The notes: a model not told the origin generated them from the sequence alone. A stretch of DNA of 14,752 nucleotides from Gemmatimonadota bacterium (GCA_012959595.1 DUCW01000182.1:1-14752); one strand, 5' to 3'. Positions 1 through 7,938 are shown, counted from the first letter of the stretch. Translations and numbers: made by a program.

Positions 1-1
1 A

Positions 2-256
2 ATCGAGTACGCATCGTCGCTCATCACCGTATTTCCCGGTGACGTCCTGCAAAGCGGAACGTCGGGCGGAACTGGTGCTGGTCGCGTTCAGCGGGCGACA
101 GGCTCTGGGTACTTGCAGGCTGGTGAAACGATCAGTGCTACCATCGATGGAATCGGGACGCTAACGCACACTGTTGTCGCTGAAGAGGGTGTTCCAGACG
201 ATCTGTCCGGTGCACAGCTGCCCCCGGTTCGTAGCTACAGACCTCCAGGCAGTTAG
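2..256 (+). CDS. Fumarylacetoacetate hydrolase family protein, C-terminal part
   Basis: The open frame enters from the left edge and encodes 84 residues before a TAG stop. It carries the end of the FAA-hydrolase fold: a VFPGDVLQSGTSGGTGAG stretch, which corresponds to the family's 'PGD(L/V)I.TGTP.G.G' loop, followed by LQAGETISATIDGIGTLTHTVV, which matches the usual 'L..GD.V...I.GIG.L.N.V' terminal strands. The tail PPVRSYRPPGS is an ordinary family C-terminus. Members hydrolyse or decarboxylate beta-diketo and hydroxymuconate-like acids in aromatic or amino-acid catabolism, using a divalent metal. The metal ligands lie upstream of the window, so the substrate cannot be guessed. The segment is GC-rich (142 of the first 240 bases are G or C) and uses GC-ending codons, unlike the genes from 639 onward. 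The family call is firm; whether the gene is intact is unknown. Confidence 0.8.
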   Translation: MEYASSLITVFPGDVLQSGTSGGTGAGRVQRATGSGYLQAGETISATIDGIGTLTHTVVAEEGVPDDLSGAQLPPVRSYRPPGS

Positions 257-282
257 GATGGCACCAAGCTCTACAAAAAATC

Positions 283-627
283 GTGAAACCCTTTTGCTTA
301 GCGGCAGTGGGCGCAGATAGCCCTGACAAGCAGGAGTTGGATGTAGAGATTTTTTCTAAGGCGAAGGTAGTGGTAGATCTTCTAGATCAATGTATCAATG
401 TGGGAGAACTACATCACGCAATCACCGCAGGGGTCATTTCCGCCGAAGAAGTCCATGCCGACCTGGGTCAAGTAATAGTCGGGGATCGAACTGGTCGCAC
501 TTCTGATCAGGAAATCATAGTTTTTGATGCAACAGGGTCAGCTCTTCAAGATACAGCGGGGGCCATCGCTGTATCTTGAAGAGCTGCTTCAGACGAGGGG
601 AGGAATAATTTCAATTTTTTCTCTTGA
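283..627 (+). pseudogene. Ornithine cyclodeaminase/mu-crystallin family remnant, truncated at both ends
   Basis: From GTG at 283 the frame reads VKPFCLAAVGADSPDKQELD, then the family's VVVDLLDQCINVGELHHAI, DLGQVIVGDRTGR, EIIVFDATGSALQDTAGAIAV. These match the C-terminal half of the Rossmann-type NAD-binding domain of ornithine cyclodeaminase/mu-crystallin proteins, usually about 320-330 residues long. Only about 98 residues precede the TGA at 577-579. The N-terminal two thirds is absent: only 26 bases separate this segment from the upstream FAA-family stop. After the TGA the same frame continues as RAASDEGRNNFNFFS to a second TGA at 625-627, which looks like the remaining family C-terminus. 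The premature stop therefore sits where an aromatic-Glu pair (as in AVYERA) is commonly found. The stop lies within the right arm of a perfect inverted repeat at 539-586. A functional enzyme is very unlikely. A chimeric assembly joining two genes is the main alternative to true gene decay. Confidence 0.72.
539..586. repeat. Perfect 20-bp inverted repeat with 8-base loop
   Basis: Bases 539-558 are the exact reverse complement of 567-586, separated by the 8-base loop GGGGCCAT. The structure lies between the convergent ends of the cyclodeaminase remnant and the transketolase gene. No T-tract directly follows it on either strand (the nearest run, TTTTTT at 615-620, is about 29 bases away on the plus strand), so it is not a canonical intrinsic terminator, although a stem this long could still stop or protect transcripts from both sides. 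Confidence 0.9.
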
Positions 628-638
628 AGAACCCTGAG

Positions 639-2672
639 TTATGTGTACCTTTTGAGTGCTTCAGTTGCTTTTTCCACGATATTGCTGACTTTAATACCGA
701 ACTGATCAAAGAGGTCTTCAGAGGGGGCAGAAGCTCCAAACCTGTCTAAGCCTATGACTAATCCTCTGCTTCCTATCCATCGATACCAGCCGAATGAAGA
801 GCCGGCTTCTATTGCTACTTGAACAGGACAATCGGGTAGTAAAATTGAGTCTTGATATTCTTTGGTCTGTTGCGAGAAAAGGTACCAACTAGGCATGCTG
901 ACTAAACGCGTGTCTATACCTGTTTTCTCTAGGATTTCTCTAGCTTCTAGGGCTATTTCAATTTCCGATCCACTCGCAATCAAAACTACTTGAGGTGTTC
1001 TGGTCGAAGCTTCGGCTAGAACATAAGCTCCAAATCGTGTTGCTTCTGCTTTGGGAAATGTTGTTCTGTTGAGTGGAACCACTCCCTGTCTTGTGAGGGA
1101 CAAAAATGTAGGACCGTTTGTTCGCTCCATCGCAATTCTCCAAGCCATTGCTGTTTCTGCAGCATCGGCAGGTCTTAGGTCTAATAGATTGGGGATAGCC
1201 CTTAAGGTCATCAGTTGTTCAACAGGTTGATGGGTGGGGCCGTCCTCCCCTAATCCAATTGAGTCATGGGTAAATACGTATTTGACGGGCAGATTCATTA
1301 GGGCTGCTAGCCTGATTGAGGGTCTCATGTAATCGGAAAAAATCAGAAATGTTCCTCCGAAAGGTTGGATCCCTCCATGTAACGCAAGTCCATTCATTAT
1401 CCCGGCCATGCCATGTTCTCGAATTCCAAATCGAAGAACACGTCCTTCAGGAGTTTCATGATCCAGGTTGGATGCCCCATTAATGTCGGTCATGTTGGAA
1501 GGTCCTAGATCGGCTGATCCTCCAATAAGGTTGGGACAATTTGCTGCAATAGCCTGGAGTACTTCTCCGGACCAGGAACGGGTGGCTTTTGTCTCCTGAA
1601 CATTCGAGTAGTTCGGGATTTCTATAGACCAATCTTGTGGGAGATCACCTCTCATCATTTCCAGATACTCTTTTGCCAGTTCTGGGTACATATTGGTGTA
1701 TGATTCAAAGAGTTCGTTCCAGTCGTCTTCAAGGGTATCACCTCTGTCAGCTGTTCTCCTCCAGGTTTTAAGACTTTGGGAATCAACATAGAAGGGTTCG
1801 TGCGAAGGGTAGCCGATATTGTTTTTGGTGGCTTCGATTTCCTCTAAGCCCAGTGGACTACCGTGGGCTGAAGACTTATCTACCTTGTTAGGACTACCCT
1901 CAGCGATCCGTGTTTTCAATACGATCAAGGAAGGACGTTCAGTCTCAGATTTTGCCAGACTAAAAGCTTCGCTGATTTGATCAAGGTTAGATCCATCTTC
2001 TACGCAGGTGGTGTGCCATTGGTAGCTTTTAAATCGGTCGATTTGATCGGTAGAGCTGGTTAAGGACGTATTTCCTTCAATGGTGATGTGATTGTCATCA
2101 AAAATCCAGACTAGCTTTCCGAGTTTTTGGTGTCCAGCGAATTCTGCAACTTCGTGTGATACACCCTCCATTAAGTCTCCGTCAGAGCAGAGTGCATATG
2201 TGTAATGGTCGATCACGTCATACCCATCCCTGTTGAATCTGCTTGCTAACCAGCGCTCTGCCAGAGCCATTCCTACCGAGTTGGAGATACCTTGTCCGAG
2301 AGGTCCAGTAGTAGTCTCTACTCCTGGTGTATGATGGACTTCAGGGTGTCCAGGAGTCTTAGATTCCCATTGACGAAATGTTTTCAGGTCTTCTAGAGAT
2401 AAATCATAACCGGTCAGATAGAGGAGGGAATAAAGCAACATAGAAGCATGCCCGACCGAGAGAACAAAACGGTCACGGTCGACCCAGGTGGGGTTATTTG
2501 GGTTGTGTTTTAGATATTTTGTCCACAGGAGATACCCGACGGGAGCAAGAGCCATAGGGGTTCCAGGGTGTCCAGAATTGGCATTCTGAACGGCGTCCAT
2601 GGATAACACCTTGATAGCATCAATACAAAGTTGATCTGCGGTTTCGGGTAAGCTTGTTGGTGGCTCATGCAT
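639..2672 (-). CDS. tkt: Transketolase
   Basis: Thiamine-diphosphate enzyme moving two-carbon ketol units between sugar phosphates in the cytoplasmic pentose-phosphate pathway. The 677-residue product has the full family layout. Near the N-terminus are SMDAVQNANSGHPG (His at about residue 35) and SVGHAS. The TPP/metal site is SDGDLMEG followed by DDNHITIEG, with ETTTGPLGQG just before it. The middle domain holds GIREHGM, whose Glu activates the cofactor, then THDSIGLGEDGPTHQPVEQL. The C-terminal domain has SGSEIEIALEA and ends at TEALKRYT. The frame stays open to a TTG at 2690, but I chose the ATG at 2672 because GGAG stands 7 bases upstream of it. This start overlaps the leuS stop in ATGCATGA (8 bp), so translation is probably coupled to leuS. 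Length is normal for the family. It is convergent with the remnant to its left. Confidence 0.96.
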   Translation of the reverse strand: MHEPPTSLPETADQLCIDAIKVLSMDAVQNANSGHPGTPMALAPVGYLLWTKYLKHNPNNPTWVDRDRFVLSVGHASMLLYSLLYLTGYDLSLEDLKTFRQWESKTPGHPEVHHTPGVETTTGPLGQGISNSVGMALAERWLASRFNRDGYDVIDHYTYALCSDGDLMEGVSHEVAEFAGHQKLGKLVWIFDDNHITIEGNTSLTSSTDQIDRFKSYQWHTTCVEDGSNLDQISEAFSLAKSETERPSLIVLKTRIAEGSPNKVDKSSAHGSPLGLEEIEATKNNIGYPSHEPFYVDSQSLKTWRRTADRGDTLEDDWNELFESYTNMYPELAKEYLEMMRGDLPQDWSIEIPNYSNVQETKATRSWSGEVLQAIAANCPNLIGGSADLGPSNMTDINGASNLDHETPEGRVLRFGIREHGMAGIMNGLALHGGIQPFGGTFLIFSDYMRPSIRLAALMNLPVKYVFTHDSIGLGEDGPTHQPVEQLMTLRAIPNLLDLRPADAAETAMAWRIAMERTNGPTFLSLTRQGVVPLNRTTFPKAEATRFGAYVLAEASTRTPQVVLIASGSEIEIALEAREILEKTGIDTRLVSMPSWYLFSQQTKEYQDSILLPDCPVQVAIEAGSSFGWYRWIGSRGLVIGLDRFGASAPSEDLFDQFGIKVSNIVEKATEALKRYT

Positions 2673-5214
2673 TGTTTGACTCCAATACAAAATTGATTAA
2701 TCGATTGGGTACGTAAATAACTCGTTTAACTGTTCCCATTTCCAAATATCTTGAGATGTTTTTTTCAGCTCTCGAAAGTTTTTCCAACTCTTCCTGGTCC
2801 ATTTCAGCTTGAACAGTGATCGTGGCTCTCAGTTTTCCGTTGATTTGGATGGCCATCTCAACGGTATCAGCACGTGCTTTATCCGCACTGTACTCGGGCC
2901 AATTTACGCCTGAAAAGAGGCTTTCACTATGTCCGAAAGATTCCCAAATTTCTTCAGCTAGATGTGGGGCGAATGGAGCAATCATTACTACGAGCGGTTC
3001 AATTTCACATCTTTGCGGAGTGCGTCCTTTGGAACGGACTACATTTAGGTATTCCATCAGTGCAGCTATAGAGGTGTTGTACCTTAGCTCCGGGATTTGG
3101 TCGGTCACTTGCTGGATTGTTTGATGCAGTTTTCTTTCAACGTTGGAATCTTTCTCCTGCTTATCATTTTGTAGAGATAGCATTGCTGTTTCCCAAACTC
3201 GGTGTAAGAAACCATGTGGTCCTTGAATCCCATCGTCCTGGTAGTCTCCACCTTCGTCAAAAGGTCCTAGGAACATCAGATAGGTTCGAAAAGTATCTGC
3301 ACCATACTTTTCGATTATTTGGTCGGGGATTATCACATTGCCCTTGCTCTTGGACATTTTAGAGCCCTCTCGGATGATCAACCCATGAGCCCTGAAACGC
3401 ACAAATGGCTCTTGAAAATCTATATGACCAATATCATAAAGAGCCATTGTTATGAAACGGCTGTATAAGAGATGTAGTACTGCATGTTCATTCCCACCGA
3501 TATAACAATTTACGGGCAACCATTTCCTGGTGATGGTGGAGTCGAATGGGACGTCTTCAGAGTCTGTCGAAGGGTATCTGAGGAAATACCAGGAACTATC
3601 TAAGAAAGTGTCAGAAACGTCGGTTTCTCTTCGTGCAGTTTTTCCACATTCAGGACAGTCTGCGAGGTACCATTCCTCCAATCGAGCTAATGGACTCACG
3701 CCAGAATCATCAGGTTTAAAATTCTCGATCCGAGGAAGAATAATCGGCAAGCTTTCCTCTGGAACAGCTACGGGACCACATTCATCACAATGGATAATGG
3801 GGATAGGCGGTCCCCAATATCGTTGTCGAGAGATACACCAATCATGAAGACGGTAGCCGACGTGCACGGACGCCATATCCTTAGTTTTCAACCAATCACA
3901 GATTGCTTTCTTACCTTCAGCAACAGAGAGTCCGTCAAAATGTTTTGAGTTGATTAGCACGCCATCTCCAGAGTAGGCCTGTAGAATATCGGTTACAGTG
4001 TCCTTCGATTTCTTTTCAGCAGAGACCACTTGTTTGATGGGTAAATCCATAGCTTTAGCGAAGTCAAAATCTCTCTGATCGTGTCCGGGAACAGCCATGA
4101 TAGCACCTGTCCCATAGGTCATCATGACGTAATCTGCTATCCAAACAGGGATTACGGTGCCGGTTGCTGGGTTGAGAGCATATCCTCCGGTGAAGACTCC
4201 AGTTTTGGTCTTCTCTGTCTTTTGTCTAGCGACTAAGTCTAATTTTGCAGTTTTCTTTTGATAGGCCTGTACTGCTTCCCTCTGTTGGTCACTAGTCACT
4301 TCTTTCACTAGGGGGTGCTCTGGTGACAATACGATGTACGTAGCTCCGAATACAGTATCTGGACGTGTGGTAAAAACTTCTATTGTTTTCAGGTTTATTG
4401 TTACTGAAGAGAGTTCATCCTGAGTGAGGTGATCCAATGATGTTGTCTCGTCCTCTTCTACCGATATAGGGAAGTTAAGGATGGCACCTTCACTACGACC
4501 AATCCAATTCTCTTGGGCTTTCTTGGTAGTTTCTGACCAATCTATTTGCTTGAGGCCATCCAGAAGTCTCTGAGAATACTCGGTTATACGGAAAAACCAT
4601 TGTGCGATATGTCTTTGTTCAACGGGGGTGTTACATCGTTCACATCGTCCACCGACAACCTGTTCGTTTGACAGTACAGTCATACATGAAGGACACCAAT
4701 TTACAGGGGCCTCTTTCCTTACGGCCAGTCCAGATTTGAATAACTGAAGGAAGATCCACTGGGTCCAACGGTAGTAAGAGGGGTCCGTAGTATCGACTGT
4801 ATGTTTCCAATCGAACATACCTCCCATTCTTTTCAGTTGTCTAGTGAAATTAGTAACATTGCTAGGGATTAGATCCATCGGATGCAAACTTTGCTTAAGA
4901 GCAAAATTTTCCGAGTGAATACCGAAGGCGTCAAATCCTATGGGTTCGAAGACAGTGTGACCTGTTAGCTGTTGGAAGCGTCCGTGGACGTCAGCCCCAG
5001 TGAAGGCATAAATGTTTCCAACATGGAGTCCTTCGGCAGAAGGGTAGGGAAACATCATGAGGTTGTAGTATGAGTTTTCCCCTTCCTCCAGGGCTTGAGG
5101 GCTGAGGGTATTTGTCGCCTCATGCTCCCAGCGAGTTTGCCATTTTTCTTCTATTGGAATCGGTGTATAACTGTTATTTTGGTTGCCGCTCATCATCAAC
5201 TCACGGGATCTCAT
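2665..5214 (-). CDS. leuS: Leucyl-tRNA synthetase
   Basis: Class I aminoacyl-tRNA synthetase that charges tRNA-Leu and edits mischarged tRNA. The order is typical: the HIGH-type motif in PYPSAEGLHVGNIYAF (HVGN at residues 64-67); a zinc-ribbon-like CPSC...CERC; the CP1 editing domain with TTRPDTVFGATY (T282 onward) and VPGHDQRDF (Asp379 and Asp382, matching the conserved editing aspartates); a second Cys module HCDECG...DCPECG; SWYFLRYPS; KMSKS at 619-623; and the anticodon-binding region with APFAPHLAEEIW. The C-terminal domain is present, so 849 residues is full length. The odd point is Asn instead of the last His of HIGH. No strong ribosome site precedes the ATG at 5214; the ATGs at 5196 and 5193 follow GTGAG and are credible alternative starts. 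The 3' end overlaps tkt by 8 bp, suggesting one transcript. Confidence 0.97.
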   Translation of the reverse strand: MRSRELMMSGNQNNSYTPIPIEEKWQTRWEHEATNTLSPQALEEGENSYYNLMMFPYPSAEGLHVGNIYAFTGADVHGRFQQLTGHTVFEPIGFDAFGIHSENFALKQSLHPMDLIPSNVTNFTRQLKRMGGMFDWKHTVDTTDPSYYRWTQWIFLQLFKSGLAVRKEAPVNWCPSCMTVLSNEQVVGGRCERCNTPVEQRHIAQWFFRITEYSQRLLDGLKQIDWSETTKKAQENWIGRSEGAILNFPISVEEDETTSLDHLTQDELSSVTINLKTIEVFTTRPDTVFGATYIVLSPEHPLVKEVTSDQQREAVQAYQKKTAKLDLVARQKTEKTKTGVFTGGYALNPATGTVIPVWIADYVMMTYGTGAIMAVPGHDQRDFDFAKAMDLPIKQVVSAEKKSKDTVTDILQAYSGDGVLINSKHFDGLSVAEGKKAICDWLKTKDMASVHVGYRLHDWCISRQRYWGPPIPIIHCDECGPVAVPEESLPIILPRIENFKPDDSGVSPLARLEEWYLADCPECGKTARRETDVSDTFLDSSWYFLRYPSTDSEDVPFDSTITRKWLPVNCYIGGNEHAVLHLLYSRFITMALYDIGHIDFQEPFVRFRAHGLIIREGSKMSKSKGNVIIPDQIIEKYGADTFRTYLMFLGPFDEGGDYQDDGIQGPHGFLHRVWETAMLSLQNDKQEKDSNVERKLHQTIQQVTDQIPELRYNTSIAALMEYLNVVRSKGRTPQRCEIEPLVVMIAPFAPHLAEEIWESFGHSESLFSGVNWPEYSADKARADTVEMAIQINGKLRATITVQAEMDQEELEKLSRAEKNISRYLEMGTVKRVIYVPNRLINFVLESNNA

Positions 5215-5376
5215 GTCTTGTGGATAGCATATCTTTGATTTGGGGCATCAAACTACGTCCTATAGATCAGTACCACAAACAAAATTTCTGATCGAGGGAA
5301 AGGTGTTCCAGGGAATAAGCTCAATATTCTAGCAGAAACAAAAGATTTCACTCGCGTATACTCAGCGATCGATTTG

Positions 5377-6450
5377 TCATGAAGGGTCAGTAGTCAGAGC
5401 AGAAAAGGGATCTTTCTTAGGGTGGGCGTTGCTCTTTATGTGCGAGATGGCGTCTTTTAGACCACCCTGTTCCTTCATTAATTCAGCGAATTCATCTAGT
5501 CTTGAGTGATATCTTATCTGTGCCAGGAGGGTTGCATTATTGATGGGTATAGACACGAAATTTTGGTAGCTTAACACTTCTAGTTTGGGTTGGACTTCAC
5601 TTATGAAGTCGTCAAGGTATTTGCTGAAAAGCTCTTCTCTTAGTGCAATTTTTTCTGAATAACTCAAGGCACTATCCTGATAAATGACTTGAAGATTTCT
5701 AATGAGACTGGAAAAAAATTTTTCAAATTCTGCATGATCTCTTAAGCGAGATTTTGCTTGGAGGCAAAGAACGTTTCCGTGGGGGAAATCTGGATTGTTA
5801 CAAAAGAATTCGACAGCACCAGATCTGCCGACAAACGTGGCGAAACTTTCATTGAAGTCTACCCGCCCCTTAACGAATAAGTGGTTGTGTGACAATTCAT
5901 GTAAAACAGTTTCTACCAAACCTATTTCATCCTGTTTTATCATTGTGGACAAGATGGGGTCAGAGAACCAACCCAATGTACTGAAGGCTGAGGTGGGACG
6001 TAGATAAGTATCGAAACCTTGGTTTTCAAGTGCGTTTTGTTCCGCTAATGCTTCATTGTCTTTGAAGAAACCTCTGTAGGGAAAGCTTCCCACTATCGGA
6101 AACCACCATGTTTTAGGTACGAGTTGATCCTTTGGAGAAGCTGACAGCACGAGTGCAAGCGTATCACGATCGAGTTGCGTAAAGGTGGTGTAGGATGTTC
6201 CTACGTCCATCTGCAAAGTTCTTGAAGCGAATTCTCTAGCTTTCGAAACTAGTACTAGCTTACCACGTATATTTTCCGAGGTTGTAGTATCCTGTATAAC
6301 TTCATCGATCGACCTTCTCGAGCTAAGAATCTTCCATTCAGATAGCCCAGCCTTGATTACGTAAGATGGTGAACATCCAGTATTACTCAGAGATAAGGTG
6401 GTGAATAGGAAAAGAGTCTGTATGGAACGCCAGGACAATTTGTGATTCAT
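5377..6450 (-). CDS. Putative aminopeptidase-like zinc lipoprotein (COG4324/PF10023 type)
   Basis: The 357-residue product begins with a basic N-region, a hydrophobic stretch (TLFLFTTLSLS) and Cys26 in SNTGC, so it is probably a lipoprotein. Ser at +2 would fit outer-membrane sorting under the E. coli rule. The mature part resembles the predicted aminopeptidase family: RRSIDEVIQD, KTWWFPIVGSFPYRGFF, GFDTYLRPTSAFSTLGWFSDPILSTM, then HELSHNHLFVKGRVDFNESFATFVG. His184, Glu185 and His188 of HELSH with Glu201 in FNES make a plausible gluzincin-type zinc site. Biochemistry for the family is thin and the substrate is unknown. GAGG lies 11 bases before the ATG. The gene diverges from waaA and is separated from downstream leuS by 162 bp, in which I see no gene and no convincing terminator. 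The lipobox is imperfect (Asn at -3). Family call is strong; peptidase activity is inferred from motifs. Confidence 0.85.
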   Translation of the reverse strand: MNHKLSWRSIQTLFLFTTLSLSNTGCSPSYVIKAGLSEWKILSSRRSIDEVIQDTTTSENIRGKLVLVSKAREFASRTLQMDVGTSYTTFTQLDRDTLALVLSASPKDQLVPKTWWFPIVGSFPYRGFFKDNEALAEQNALENQGFDTYLRPTSAFSTLGWFSDPILSTMIKQDEIGLVETVLHELSHNHLFVKGRVDFNESFATFVGRSGAVEFFCNNPDFPHGNVLCLQAKSRLRDHAEFEKFFSSLIRNLQVIYQDSALSYSEKIALREELFSKYLDDFISEVQPKLEVLSYQNFVSIPINNATLLAQIRYHSRLDEFAELMKEQGGLKDAISHIKSNAHPKKDPFSALTTDPS

Positions 6451-6472
6451 CGGTATAACATCCTCGTGGATC

Positions 6473-6486
6473 GAATAATGTTATTC
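6473..6486. repeat. Short palindrome in the divergent intergenic region
   Basis: GAATAA and TTATTC form 6-base inverted arms around TG, between the proposed -10 and the start codon of the aminopeptidase-like gene. An operator is possible, but a palindrome this short in AT-rich DNA can arise by chance. Confidence 0.25.
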
Positions 6487-6505
6487 AACTTGCTACTCCA
6501 GTTCT

Positions 6506-6514
6506 TCTATAGCA
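6506..6514 (-). promoter_or_regulatory. Possible extended -10 element for the aminopeptidase-like gene
   Basis: On the minus strand this reads TGCTATAGA, a TGnTATAnn-type extended -10, 56 bases upstream of the start codon. A consensus TTGACA also occurs on the minus strand at 6520-6525, but it is only 8 bases from the -10, so the two do not form a standard pair. Weak sequence-only call. Confidence 0.3.
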
Positions 6515-6593
6515 AAGTCTGTCAAATCGCAGTCTTTATCTATTAGCAGGATAGCCCCAGTAAATATCAGAGCTGTATCTCCTGGCATGGACT

Positions 6594-6602
6594 TGCTATA
6601 TA
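6594..6602 (+). promoter_or_regulatory. Possible extended -10 element for the waaA operon
   Basis: TGCTATATA is a TGnTATAnn-type extended -10. Its expected start point lies about 10 bases before the waaA ATG at 6619, so the mRNA leader would be very short; this fits the absence of a ribosome binding site in front of waaA. No good -35 hexamer is visible at 17 bases. The same TGCTATA core appears on the opposite strand for the divergent gene. Confidence 0.33.
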
Positions 6603-6618
6603 AGTTATTCCTATCAGA

Positions 6619-7938
6619 ATGACATTACTGGCAAATCTGATCTACCAATCCTTTTTAAGAATTTTGCAGATTGCTTCGAGATTTGTGGTGACCAAACCAA
6701 AACGATCGTCGAAGGTATTACGTGGGCTTTACGGGCGAAAACAAGCCTGTAAAAAATTGATAGATTGGGGCGAGACCTTGGCAGATCCGAGCACTTTGAC
6801 GTTCTGGATTCATGCTTCATCTGTGGGAGAAGCTCTTCAAGCAAGGAGTGTGGCAGAAGGTCTCAGGAGAAGACTGGGAGACATTCAAATTGTCTTTACT
6901 ATATTTTCGGCATCCGCCGAAAAGATAGCTGAACATTTCCCTTCCGAGGTAAGTACTTATCTCCCCTGGGACCTTACTCGAGATATGGCCGATATACTAG
7001 ATGCTCTATGCCCTTCGGCTGTTTTATTCACGCAAAGGGAAGTTTGGCCCATTTTGAATGAACAGGCAAGAATTAGGGGGATTCCTACAATTTTGGTCGC
7101 AGGAACACTATCTTATGATGCAAAAAAATTGCACCTACCTTGGCGTCTATCCACCAGTTTAACAGTTAGGAAAGTTAATTTTATAGGGGCAATTTCAGAG
7201 AACGACAGCGATCGATTTGAAAGTTTAGGTGTCCACAAAGATCAAATCAGAATCACAGGTGATCCAGCTGTAGATTCCGCACAGGATCGTACCAGTTTTT
7301 TAGGCGATCAACAATCCAACCTTAGCTTCCTTGGCAGGTGGAAGGGTGCTCTGATAGTGGCCGGGTCTACCTGGAATTTGGATGAGGAGATTTTAGTTTC
7401 AGCGTTGGTTGAAATTAGAACAGTTCATCCCGAGGTGAGAATGGTGTTGGTTCCACATGAGGTGTTTCCAGTGAACATCGACCGGTTGACCAGGAGATGT
7501 ATAGATCGGGGATTAAGAATTATGCGGTTTTCCGATCGACCCAAAAATGCGAGTATGGATATTGTAGATGTATTATTGGTGGATGTAATGGGCGTGTTAC
7601 CTGAGCTATATGCTTTTGCTACTGTTGCTTATGTCGGTGGAGGGTTCGGCGAAGAAGGCCTGCATTCGGTTTTGGAGCCAGCTGCTGCAGGAGTCCCTAT
7701 ATTGTTCGGTCCAAACTACAAAGGTTCTCTTGCCGCCCATGGCTTATTGGGTCAAGGTGCTGCAAGGGTAGTTTTGGACTCAGATGGAATGTGCAGTGTT
7801 GTTGGCGAGTTTCTTTCTAACAGTGATGAATTATTGAAAGCTGGGAGAAATGCGCTAGGCTATATTGAGAAGAACTTAGGGGCGACAGATAAAACTATTG
7901 ATTTAATCTGTGAAATCTTGGAAACATCCAATCACTGA
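6619..7938 (+). CDS. waaA: 3-deoxy-D-manno-octulosonic acid (KDO) transferase
   Basis: Transfers KDO from CMP-KDO to lipid A precursor at the cytoplasmic face of the inner membrane, starting the LPS inner core. The 439 residues show a hydrophobic N-terminal anchor (about 1-23), the glycosyltransferase N-domain with WIHASSVGEALQA (Glu71 of SVGE is the expected catalytic base), TYLPWDLTRDM, and REVWPIL (Glu141, the position of the family's TELWPN). The second Rossmann half has VAGSTWNLDEE, LVPHEVFP and AYVGGGFGEEGLHSVLEPAAAGVPILFGPNY, which binds the CMP-sugar in GT-B enzymes. The length is close to E. coli WaaA. The presence of the gene implies a lipid A-containing outer membrane. I see no ribosome binding site before the ATG; a near-leaderless transcript is proposed. 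It is the first gene of a tight three-gene run. How many KDO residues are added cannot be read from sequence. Confidence 0.92.
   Translation: MTLLANLIYQSFLRILQIASRFVVTKPKRSSKVLRGLYGRKQACKKLIDWGETLADPSTLTFWIHASSVGEALQARSVAEGLRRRLGDIQIVFTIFSASAEKIAEHFPSEVSTYLPWDLTRDMADILDALCPSAVLFTQREVWPILNEQARIRGIPTILVAGTLSYDAKKLHLPWRLSTSLTVRKVNFIGAISENDSDRFESLGVHKDQIRITGDPAVDSAQDRTSFLGDQQSNLSFLGRWKGALIVAGSTWNLDEEILVSALVEIRTVHPEVRMVLVPHEVFPVNIDRLTRRCIDRGLRIMRFSDRPKNASMDIVDVLLVDVMGVLPELYAFATVAYVGGGFGEEGLHSVLEPAAAGVPILFGPNYKGSLAAHGLLGQGAARVVLDSDGMCSVVGEFLSNSDELLKAGRNALGYIEKNLGATDKTIDLICEILETSNH

Noticed and set aside
138..329. Minus-strand open frame of 63 codons at the left edge
   Set aside because: It overlaps the FAA-family tail and the start of the cyclodeaminase remnant, both of which have family motifs on the plus strand.
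3530..3847. Plus-strand open frame of 105 codons opposite leuS
   Set aside because: It lies wholly antisense to the well-supported leuS reading frame, has no recognisable domain, and is explained as a shadow frame.
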